DNA of 19,830 nucleotides, from contig JAFZQK010000086.1 of NCBI GenBank assembly GCA_017620455.1, positions 1 to 19,830 on the forward strand, in the 5' to 3' direction. The position numbers and the translations under genes are program-made. How positions within the stretch are numbered: the first letter of the stretch is position 1; each line of letters begins with the position of its first letter. The notes below the pieces were generated by a model that saw only the letters and a list, made by a program, of their open reading frames with translations, had not been told where the DNA came from and ran no database searches. The stretch comes from Clostridia bacterium (GTDB taxonomy: Bacteria > Bacillota_A > Clostridia > Christensenellales > Aristaeellaceae). Shown piece after piece: positions 13,509-19,830 of this stretch.

Positions 13509-16244
13509 GTGGGTTACGTTTTTGATCATCCGTCGCTGATCGAATTGATCTATGATATGAATAAACAAAAGCCGGTCTGGGACGAGGGGCTTAAGAAAAT
13601 GGGAGACAGCTCCCAGAAACTGGCAAACAGCACGCATTTTTCCGGAAAAGGCGCAGACAACATGAAAAACTATTTTGCAGACGTGTATCCGCAGATCACG
13701 TCGATGCTGAGCGGCTGCGTTTACGATCTGAGGGGCATTCTTTCCATGTACAACGAGGCTTTTCAGACGATAGAAGAAGACCGGAAGAATACCAGCGAAG
13801 CGCACTACGAGGAAAGGGAAATGACCGACTTTGCGGACGCCCTTTCCTATCATCCCGGCACGACCCAGCTCATCGATAACAATACCAGAACGGCCCTCAA
13901 CAAAGTGGCCGATATTGCGTCGATCCCCTATGCCGGCACCGAGGGGTTTGAGAATGATCTTCGCAAGATGATCAAGAAGATCAGCGAGCTCAACACCCAG
14001 ATCATCGAGATGGAAGCGAATTATTCCGGCCCCGGCATCGAAAAGGTGCAGGCGTCTATCGCTGCCGTCATTGAGTTCCTGCAGGATCAGCTGGCGATGA
14101 AGGACATTGCCAATTATTCTCCGGAAGCGTTGGTGCAAAGCCCGAGCTACCAGAAAATGGCCAAAACGTACAATGAAATGTACGACGAGATCGAGGCCAA
14201 CGCCGAGAAGATCCAGCATGCGCAGGAAGCGGAAGGCGAAATGCTCCAGGCGCTGTACGAAAAGCGCGTGGAGGAAGCCAAGAAAGCCAAGTTCTGGGCG
14301 TCCGTCGTCTGCATCGTTATTTCCGCCGCGGTCACCGTGGCTACGGGCGGCGCGGCCGCGCCCCTGGTCATGGCGGCCACCGGCGCCGTGACCGGCGCGA
14401 TTTCCGCAGGCGTCGGAAGCTATTATGATCAGAAGATCGGCTCTCCCGCCTGCCCCGGAGAGGTCAGCTGGGGCCGGGTGTTTACAGACGCCGCGGTGGG
14501 CGGCGCGGTGGGCGCCATTACGTCGTATGCCGGCGGCGCAATATCAAAGGGCGCGTCCGCCGTGGCCGGGAAGGTCACTTCCAAACTTGGCCAGACAATG
14601 ATCAAGGCGGCGGGCGGCGGCCTGAAAAAAGTGGTCAATAACGGCATTACCAACGTGATCAATTCCGGCTATGAATCCATCCGGGACGGCACCAGCTTTA
14701 CAGACAATATGAACGCCAAATACGGCGGCGGCGGCTGGAAGGGTTATTTGTCCACTATTGGCGGGGACTTTGTGGCCGGCACCACCAGCTCTCTGGTGAG
14801 CAGCGCCAGCAGCGGCCTCCTTTCAAAGACGCCCCTTGCCGCCTCCGGGGACGACAGCTATATGGAGCGCATCATTAAAAGCGGCGTGGAAGGCGGCGTT
14901 TCGGATATTGCCTCCGGTATTTCCAGCCGGTATACCAGCACGGTGACCAAGGAAATCATCGGCAGCGCTATCGACGGCGAGCCCATTGATTTGGGCGCCA
15001 TCCACGAAAAGGCCAAGGATAAAGCCCTCGACGGGGATGAGATCCTCATGGATGCGATTTCGGGCACCGTGGGCGGGGCCGCCTCCGGCGCGGGCAATCT
15101 GAGAAGAGAGCGCAAAGAAAAGGCCGAATTTGAGAAAAAGCAGGCCGAGCTGGAAAAAGCAAAGGAAGAAGAAAAGATCGCCAAGGCCAAGGAAAAACAG
15201 GCGGAGGAGAAGCTGAAGGAGGTCGCCGCAGAGGCGGACGACGCGGAAAAGGACCTCAAGAAAGCCCAAAAGAATCTGGCCAAAGCCAACGAAAAGAAAG
15301 AAGCGGCCGAAGCGGATTTCGATGAAAAAGACAAGCAGATGGACAAATACCAGGAACAGGTGGACGAATTCGCGCAGAAGAAAAATTCGCCTAAGCTGGA
15401 CAAGGAAACCGGGGAGTATTTGGATTGCGCGGAACGTGCGGAAAAAGAAGGGTTTGAAGGAATCACCAAGACGGAAAACGGCGGCCCCGAGTTTAAGGAC
15501 AGCGAGTATATTTACGTCAATGAAAACGGGGAGAAAGCCGTCGTGAAAATAAAAATCACCACGACCGGGAACGAAGGCTCCGACCGGAGACAAGACTATA
15601 AGAACACATACGACGCCCTGGTGGAACAAGGCGTTCTGTCTCCGGAAAACTCGGAATACAAGAATGGCGGGATTTATGTAGACGGAAAGAGATACACCGT
15701 GCAGCACATGGATGATTACGATGTGCGGAGCGGGGAAAGCACCGTGGAGCTGGTGGAGAGAGACGCTCACGAATCCACTTACCCCCACGGAGGCAGCGTG
15801 TCGCAATCCAAACAAGCGCATGAGGCCGGCTGCAACGATCAGACCCGTCAGGAATACGAGCAGTCCAGATCCGATATGAAGGACGCTCAGAGGGATGCGC
15901 GCAGCGCCCAGAAACAGGAAACGCAGGCGCAGCAGAATTATAACGAGGCCAAGGACAAATATTCCAATTCGCAGGAAGATTACAAATCCGCCAAATCCGA
16001 ACGCACCGAAAAAACGGCTGAAAGAAAAGAAGCCCAGAATGGTTACGACGAGGCCAAGAAGCAGGCCGATCAGACGGAGGAGAACCGGCAGAGCAACGTC
16101 GACAAGGGTCGCGGCCTGACCAAGGATACCAAGACCAACACCAAGAATACGCGGGATATTGGCAAGTCCTCCAAGGAGGAGAAGGATTCCGCCGGGACGT
16201 CCAGCCCGCCGCCCAGGAACATGCAGCTGCAGACGTCTTACTGA
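13509..16244 (+). CDS. LXG-domain polymorphic toxin with HNH/Endonuclease VII-like domain
   Basis: 911 residues. The N-terminus (1-250) is the helical LXG-type targeting domain, with FSGKGADNMKNYFADVYPQI at 44-63, as in family members. Residues 260-530 are Gly/Ala-rich with hydrophobic stretches (ASVVCIVISAAVTVATGG at 264-281), possibly a membrane-inserting segment. A first coiled coil covers about 533-625. Residues 626-775 form a compact domain with YTVQH733, then LVERDAH754, then H760-GG, resembling the LHH/WHH-type HNH/Endonuclease VII nucleases of polymorphic toxins, though the first His of the usual HH pair is Gln here. A second coiled coil (778-865) and a polar tail to 911 follow, which is unusual because toxin domains are normally last. 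Starts at GTG 13509 with GGGAGG. Preceded by partner genes and followed by a SUKH immunity gene, matching a nuclease toxin. Target (DNA or RNA) is unknown. Confidence 0.88.
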   Translation: MGYVFDHPSLIELIYDMNKQKPVWDEGLKKMGDSSQKLANSTHFSGKGADNMKNYFADVYPQITSMLSGCVYDLRGILSMYNEAFQTIEEDRKNTSEAHYEEREMTDFADALSYHPGTTQLIDNNTRTALNKVADIASIPYAGTEGFENDLRKMIKKISELNTQIIEMEANYSGPGIEKVQASIAAVIEFLQDQLAMKDIANYSPEALVQSPSYQKMAKTYNEMYDEIEANAEKIQHAQEAEGEMLQALYEKRVEEAKKAKFWASVVCIVISAAVTVATGGAAAPLVMAATGAVTGAISAGVGSYYDQKIGSPACPGEVSWGRVFTDAAVGGAVGAITSYAGGAISKGASAVAGKVTSKLGQTMIKAAGGGLKKVVNNGITNVINSGYESIRDGTSFTDNMNAKYGGGGWKGYLSTIGGDFVAGTTSSLVSSASSGLLSKTPLAASGDDSYMERIIKSGVEGGVSDIASGISSRYTSTVTKEIIGSAIDGEPIDLGAIHEKAKDKALDGDEILMDAISGTVGGAASGAGNLRRERKEKAEFEKKQAELEKAKEEEKIAKAKEKQAEEKLKEVAAEADDAEKDLKKAQKNLAKANEKKEAAEADFDEKDKQMDKYQEQVDEFAQKKNSPKLDKETGEYLDCAERAEKEGFEGITKTENGGPEFKDSEYIYVNENGEKAVVKIKITTTGNEGSDRRQDYKNTYDALVEQGVLSPENSEYKNGGIYVDGKRYTVQHMDDYDVRSGESTVELVERDAHESTYPHGGSVSQSKQAHEAGCNDQTRQEYEQSRSDMKDAQRDARSAQKQETQAQQNYNEAKDKYSNSQEDYKSAKSERTEKTAERKEAQNGYDEAKKQADQTEENRQSNVDKGRGLTKDTKTNTKNTRDIGKSSKEEKDSAGTSSPPPRNMQLQTSY

Positions 16245-16274
16245 TGCGCGGAAACAAAGAAGGAGATGATTTGA

Positions 16275-16760
16275 ATGGCTGAATTTCGCTTTATCGAACA
16301 GCCGCCCCAGGGAGCGCACCCCGTTACGGCGGAAGACCTGGACAGAGTGGAAAGCAAATTTCATTTTTCCTTTCCCCGGGTGCTCCGGGATTATTACCTC
16401 CAATATAATGGCTGCGATGTGATTTTCAGTCAGTTTACCCGGGACGGCGATATCTGGGACGTGCTGGAAATGCGCGCCATTGGCAAAGGCCGGTGGAATC
16501 TTGAAGAATTGATCCGGCGCGACAGGGCGTATGACTTTATTCCCGATCACCTGATTCCTCTTGCGGTCAGCAGCGTGGATGGGTTTTATTACTGGGATAC
16601 CCGGGATGAAAAAGTTTACCTGACTTACTATGAAGAAGAAGGCGATTTCAAGCTCATGTGCACCGGCCTGGATACCTTCTTTGACATTCTGAATCACGCC
16701 TGCGAAATGCAGGATGAGAATAATATGTACGACATCACAAAGTACAGTGAGGAGAGATGA
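16275..16760 (+). CDS. SUKH (SMI1/KNR4) family immunity protein
   Basis: 161 residues, cytosolic, no signal or membrane segment. The N-terminal signature of the SMI1/KNR4 superfamily is clear: VTAEDLDRVESKFHFSFP (17-34) followed by LRDYYLQYNGC. Later comes the strand-rich core with IPLAVSSVDGFYYWDT. SUKH proteins are the best known immunity proteins against polymorphic nuclease toxins, including HNH/Endonuclease VII types, and this one lies 30 bp after the LXG toxin. Its role is therefore to bind and neutralise that toxin in the producing cell. The ATG at 16275 has AAGGAGAT upstream. The stop is 3 bp before the next start, so the two are translationally close. Confidence 0.9.
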   Translation: MAEFRFIEQPPQGAHPVTAEDLDRVESKFHFSFPRVLRDYYLQYNGCDVIFSQFTRDGDIWDVLEMRAIGKGRWNLEELIRRDRAYDFIPDHLIPLAVSSVDGFYYWDTRDEKVYLTYYEEEGDFKLMCTGLDTFFDILNHACEMQDENNMYDITKYSEER

Positions 16761-16763
16761 GCC

Positions 16764-17087
16764 ATGAGACAAAGCGATTTCCTGCCCCTGGGGAGCATCG
16801 TGCTGCTGGAAGGCGGCGTACAGAAAATGATGATCGTAGGCCGTGGGCTGAACGTGAAGCGGGGCGACGGGATTTACTTCTTCGATTACTCCGCCGTCAT
16901 GTTTCCGGATGGGCTGACGGGCGATCAGGTGGCCTACTTCAACCATGACGGGATTGCCAAGGTCATTGCGTATGGGTATATGGACGAGGACAGCGACATC
17001 GTGGATAAGAACCTGGAGGACTATGTGGACGAGCATCCGGATCTCAAGCGGATCACGCCTGAAGAATGGAGGGCGCTGGGGGACTGA
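16764..17087 (+). CDS. DUF4176-like type VII-associated protein
   Basis: 107 residues. The pattern LPLGSIVLLEGGVQKMMIVGRGL (7-29), then FFDYSAVMFPDGLTGDQVAYFNHDGI and a GYMDEDS stretch, agrees with the DUF4176 family: opening LPIGSVV-LL-GG, a Y-P-G-rich middle, FNH and a GY-D/E region. DUF4176 genes are regular members of LXG toxin operons in Firmicutes and some have been linked to toxin export. Starts 3 bp after the SUKH stop, with GAGGAG overlapping the end of that gene. Its stop codon falls in the loop of a hairpin that may end the operon. The biochemical role is not known. Confidence 0.75.
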   Translation: MRQSDFLPLGSIVLLEGGVQKMMIVGRGLNVKRGDGIYFFDYSAVMFPDGLTGDQVAYFNHDGIAKVIAYGYMDEDSDIVDKNLEDYVDEHPDLKRITPEEWRALGD

Positions 17088-17109
17088 TGCCCCAGCGCCG
17101 CTTTCTGTT
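17072..17109 (+). terminator. Hairpin over the DUF4176-like stop codon, possible terminator
   Basis: GGCGCTGGGG (17072-17081) pairs perfectly with CCCCAGCGCC (17090-17099). The loop GACTGATG contains the TGA stop (17085-17087). GCTTTCTGTT follows, a weak U tract. It may reduce transcription between the toxin operon and the kinase gene. Confidence 0.5.
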
Positions 17110-17197
17110 ATGCGAACAGGCCTGGCGGATAGCGCAGGCTGATGTATTTCTGCCCTGAATGATGGGTCTTTTCTTTGTATACTGGAGGTTATGAACT

Positions 17198-19830
17198 GTG
17201 AGCAGCGGCATTGAAAAATTCCTGCCCCTTTGGGGAGAATGGATCGTAGAAGAAAAACTGGGGGAAGGCAGCTTCGGGTCTGTGTATAAAGCGAAACGCG
17301 AAACGTACGGCTACACGGACGTGGCGGCGATCAAGCATGTGTCCATTCCCAAGGACGAGGCTGAACTGAACAGTATCTATGACGAGCTGGGCACCCGGGA
17401 TGTTCAGGCGGTGAAAGCCTATCTGAAGGATGTTCAGACGCAGTTGATAACCGAATACCGGAAAATGATGGAGTTCGAGGGCAACACCAATATCGTTGCC
17501 TGTCACGACATCATGTCCAAAGAAAAAGAGGATTCCCTGGGGTACGATATTTTTATCCGGATGGAGCTGCTGGAGAGCGTCAGCGTGCGCGCCATCGAGA
17601 ACAAAATGACGCCCCAGGAAACCATCAAGCTGGGCATAGATATCTGCAACGCGCTGACGCTGCTGCAGGAGCATCAGATGATCCACCGGGACATCAAGCC
17701 CCAGAATCTTTTTGTGAATGAGCGCGGGGATTACAAGCTGGGCGACTTTGGCACGGCGCGGTCCATCCTGGGCAATTCGGCGCAGATGTCCATCAAGGGC
17801 ACCGTGGCTTACATGGCGCCCGAGGTGGCCAACCGGGGAGAAGTCAGCTACACCGCCGATATCTACTCCCTGGGCCTGGTAATGTACCGGCTGCTGAACG
17901 GCTATCGCACGCCGTTCATTTCTCCGGACGAGTCCAGCTCCGTGGCGCATATCGACCTGGCCAACGAGCGCCGGCTCAAGGGAGAGCAGCTGCCGGCGCC
18001 GTCCGAAGCGGACGCGTCTCTCTCCGCCATCATTCTCAAGGCCTGCGCGTTTGACCCGAAGGATCGCTGGCAGTCGGCCGCTGAAATGCGGGAGATGCTG
18101 CTTGAATTGCACCGGGGCACCTCGACCCGCCTGGATTCACTGACGGACGAGGAAAGGAAAGTCCTGGAGAAGGAAGTGGAGGAAGCCAAGAAGCGGGCGA
18201 AGCGGGAGGAACAGGACCGCATCCAGGCGGAAACGATCTCCAAGAAAAAGAAGAAGAAAAAGCGGATCACGATCGTGATCTCCTGCGTGGCCGCGTTCCT
18301 GCTGCTGCTGGCGGGGGCTTTCGTGGGCTATTTGTTCTATGAAAAGAACGTACGGTACAACGACGCCATCGCCGTATACGACGAAGGGAACCTGGAAGAA
18401 GCCCTGACGCGGTTTGAGGCGATGAGCGGCTACGGGGATACGGACGAGTACATTCAGAAAATCCATGATGAACAGAACCGCCGGTCCACGTATGCGGAAG
18501 CCAGGAAGAAACTGGACGAGGGCAAATACGAAGAAGCGCAGACGCTGTACGAAGGCCTGGGCGAGTATCAGGACGCCGCAGAACAAGCGATCAAAAGCGC
18601 GGACCTGAAGGAGAAGGAAAACCGGTATCAGCAGGCGTTGCAGAACATGACGGACGGCAAATATGAGGACGCCTATTCGCAGTTCAGCGACCTGACGGAG
18701 TACCGGGATGCCGTGGAGCAGGCAGAAACGGCCCGGAAATGGATAAAATATAAAGAAGCGGATGATCTGTTCAGCCAGGGCAAGATGGCTGAAGCCAAGA
18801 AGATTTACGATTCTCTCGGCGATTTGGGGGATGCCGCGCAGAAAAGCGGGCAGGCGGCGGAAGCCATCAGGATCGAGAATCTCTATACAAAAGCCGTAAA
18901 ACAGTATAACGAAGAAAAATATGAGGAAGCCCTGGAGATTTTCATTCAGCTGGGTGAATATTCCGATGCGCCCAAGTATGTCGAGGAAACGCAGAAAAGG
19001 ATCGATGCGAAAGCCGTATATGCGCGTGGACAGGAACAGCTTGAAAAGAAGAATTATGAAGAAGCGCTGAAAATATTCAATTCCATCAGCTGGTTCTCGG
19101 ATGCGGCCGGCAAGGCCAAAGAGGCCGAGGCGCTGATCAATAAAGAAGGGACGTATAAAGACGCGGTCCTGGCGGAAAGAAACGGGTATTACGAGGATGC
19201 CAAAAACCTGTATACGATGCTGGGCGATTTTTCCGACGCCAAGGAAAAGGCGCAGGAAATGCAGCAGTATCTGTATCTGAAGGACGCCAATGACAAGATC
19301 CAGAAAGAGGATTATAACGGCGCCCTGAAGATCCTTACCAATCTGACCATCGAAGCGGCAGAGGATGCCAGGAATGCCGCGGAGCAGGGGCTCAAACAGC
19401 AGAATGCTTACAAGGCGGCCCTGCAGCTGGAAAAAAGCGGGAAATATGCCGAAGCAAAGGAAGCCTATGATCAGCTGGCCGGATACAAGGATGCGAAAGA
19501 CCGCAGCGCTGAAATGCAGCGGCATCTGGATTACGCCGCCGCGGTGGTCCTGCGGGACGAGGGCAAGCTCGAAGAAGCGCTGAAGGCGTTCAGCGCGCTG
19601 GGGGCTTTCAGCGACGCGCCCGATCAGAAGGCTGCCATCCAGACGAAGATCCAGGAGCAAAACAGGCAGAAGGCGTATGCGGCGGCGCTGGAACTGGAAA
19701 AGGAAAAGAAATACGAAGAAGCGTTGAAGGCGTATACGAATCTGGGCAAGTATGAAGATGCGGAAGACCGGGCGCAGACCATGAGCAACTGGATCAAATA
19801 CATCAAAGCCCAGAATCTGATGGATGAAGA
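17198..19830 (+). CDS. Membrane Ser/Thr protein kinase with extracellular TPR-like repeats, cut at right edge
   Basis: 877 residues are visible and the frame is still open at the end. Residues about 14-310 are a Hanks-type kinase with every key motif: glycine loop GEGSFGSVY (22-30), catalytic Lys K46, HRD (163-165), DFG (183-185), APE (207-209) and DIYSLGLVMY. It is therefore probably active. A basic stretch of lysines is followed by one membrane helix at about 357-381. That orients the kinase to the cytosol and the remainder outside. Residues 387 onward are at least eleven repeats of about 43 residues. The start is GTG at 17198, with GGAGG 9 bases away; an ATG at 17191 gives only a seven-residue frame. 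It follows the LXG operon after 110 bp and probably signals to the FHA proteins of the secretion locus. It has no PASTA domains. Confidence 0.93.
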   Translation, partial: MSSGIEKFLPLWGEWIVEEKLGEGSFGSVYKAKRETYGYTDVAAIKHVSIPKDEAELNSIYDELGTRDVQAVKAYLKDVQTQLITEYRKMMEFEGNTNIVACHDIMSKEKEDSLGYDIFIRMELLESVSVRAIENKMTPQETIKLGIDICNALTLLQEHQMIHRDIKPQNLFVNERGDYKLGDFGTARSILGNSAQMSIKGTVAYMAPEVANRGEVSYTADIYSLGLVMYRLLNGYRTPFISPDESSSVAHIDLANERRLKGEQLPAPSEADASLSAIILKACAFDPKDRWQSAAEMREMLLELHRGTSTRLDSLTDEERKVLEKEVEEAKKRAKREEQDRIQAETISKKKKKKKRITIVISCVAAFLLLLAGAFVGYLFYEKNVRYNDAIAVYDEGNLEEALTRFEAMSGYGDTDEYIQKIHDEQNRRSTYAEARKKLDEGKYEEAQTLYEGLGEYQDAAEQAIKSADLKEKENRYQQALQNMTDGKYEDAYSQFSDLTEYRDAVEQAETARKWIKYKEADDLFSQGKMAEAKKIYDSLGDLGDAAQKSGQAAEAIRIENLYTKAVKQYNEEKYEEALEIFIQLGEYSDAPKYVEETQKRIDAKAVYARGQEQLEKKNYEEALKIFNSISWFSDAAGKAKEAEALINKEGTYKDAVLAERNGYYEDAKNLYTMLGDFSDAKEKAQEMQQYLYLKDANDKIQKEDYNGALKILTNLTIEAAEDARNAAEQGLKQQNAYKAALQLEKSGKYAEAKEAYDQLAGYKDAKDRSAEMQRHLDYAAAVVLRDEGKLEEALKAFSALGAFSDAPDQKAAIQTKIQEQNRQKAYAAALELEKEKKYEEALKAYTNLGKYEDAEDRAQTMSNWIKYIKAQNLMDE
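18356..19803 (+). repeat. Eleven tandem ~43-residue TPR-like repeats in the kinase ectodomain
   Basis: Each unit has the form Y-x2-A-x6-G-K-Y-x-E-A-x3-F-x2-L-G-x-Y-x-D-A plus a linker helix, for example GKYEEAQTLYEGLGEYQDA and KYEEALEIFIQLGEYSDA. The two-helix pattern and the conserved YEEA resemble tetratricopeptide repeats. The units differ in residues, so this is an old protein repeat, not recent DNA duplication. A twelfth begins at the window edge. Confidence 0.85.

Noticed and set aside
14823..17036. 737-codon minus-strand open frame across the toxin, SUKH and DUF4176-like genes
   Set aside because: It crosses three plus-strand genes with recognised domains and good ribosome sites. The hydrophobic translation is the antisense image of Lys/Glu-rich coiled coils.
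17155..17183. CTGAAT-17-TATACT as a promoter for the kinase gene
   Set aside because: Its start point would fall at about 17190, after the GGAGG ribosome site, leaving the message without it. The -35 match is also poor.
18137..19660. 507-codon minus-strand open frame opposite the kinase repeats
   Set aside because: Its hydrophobic sequence is the complement of the Glu/Lys-rich TPR-like repeats. The plus-strand repeat pattern is regular and in frame with the kinase.
1..19830. tRNA, rRNA, CRISPR arrays, insertion sequences, prophage or attachment sites
   Set aside because: I looked for tRNA-like cloverleaf ends, regular spaced repeats, transposase or integrase motifs and terminal repeats, and saw none.

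Overview
The window looks like chromosomal DNA from an anaerobic, fairly high-GC member of the Bacillota, most likely class Clostridia. The evidence is a type VIIb secretion locus of the Firmicutes kind (EssC, YukD/EsaB-like protein, WXG100, LXG toxin), a CsoR-controlled copper ATPase, strong Shine-Dalgarno sites of the GGAGG type, and densely packed operons. No rRNA, tRNA, CRISPR array or insertion sequence was found. The genus cannot be told from the sequence.

Region 1 (1-2375, minus strand) is a copper-resistance operon. csoR is followed 17 bp later by copA, whose C-terminus runs off the left edge. Its promoter is a perfect TTGACA-17-TATAAT. The whole 17-bp spacer is a CsoR-type G/C palindrome, and a second palindrome sits in the 5' leader.

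Region 2 (2376-6986, plus strand) is general metabolism and envelope. It holds an exported TlpA-like thioredoxin with a probable C-terminal Cna-B-like domain, a PAP2-family membrane phosphatase, and a short CstA-family transporter probably co-transcribed with the phosphatase. The thioredoxin gene and the transporter gene end in nearly identical 43-44 nt terminator hairpins, which suggests a dispersed terminator family.

Region 3 (6987-19830) is a type VIIb secretion island built around a divergent promoter pair near 12,620. To the left (minus strand) lie the machine genes: a WXG100 protein, a small FHA-domain protein, a YukD/EsaB-like ubiquitin-fold protein and the 1502-residue EssC ATPase. 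To the right (plus strand) lies the cargo: two small helical LXG-partner-like proteins, a 911-residue LXG polymorphic toxin with an HNH/Endonuclease VII-like domain, a SUKH (SMI1/KNR4) immunity protein and a DUF4176-like protein. The cargo is followed by a membrane Ser/Thr kinase with at least eleven extracellular TPR-like repeats, cut by the right edge.

The likely logic is as follows. The partner proteins deliver the LXG toxin to EssC. SUKH protects the producer. The kinase and the FHA domains (one stand-alone, others at the EssC N-terminus) could form a phospho-threonine control circuit for secretion. EssB/YukC, EsaA/YueB and EssA are not in the window. The kinase has the same kinase-TM-extracellular-helix layout as the EssB pseudokinase but keeps all catalytic motifs, so it may be a regulator or an unusual counterpart of EssB; this is inference. 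The most unusual points are the toxin's nuclease-like domain lying between two coiled coils rather than at the C-terminus, the kinase architecture, and the overlapping divergent promoters.
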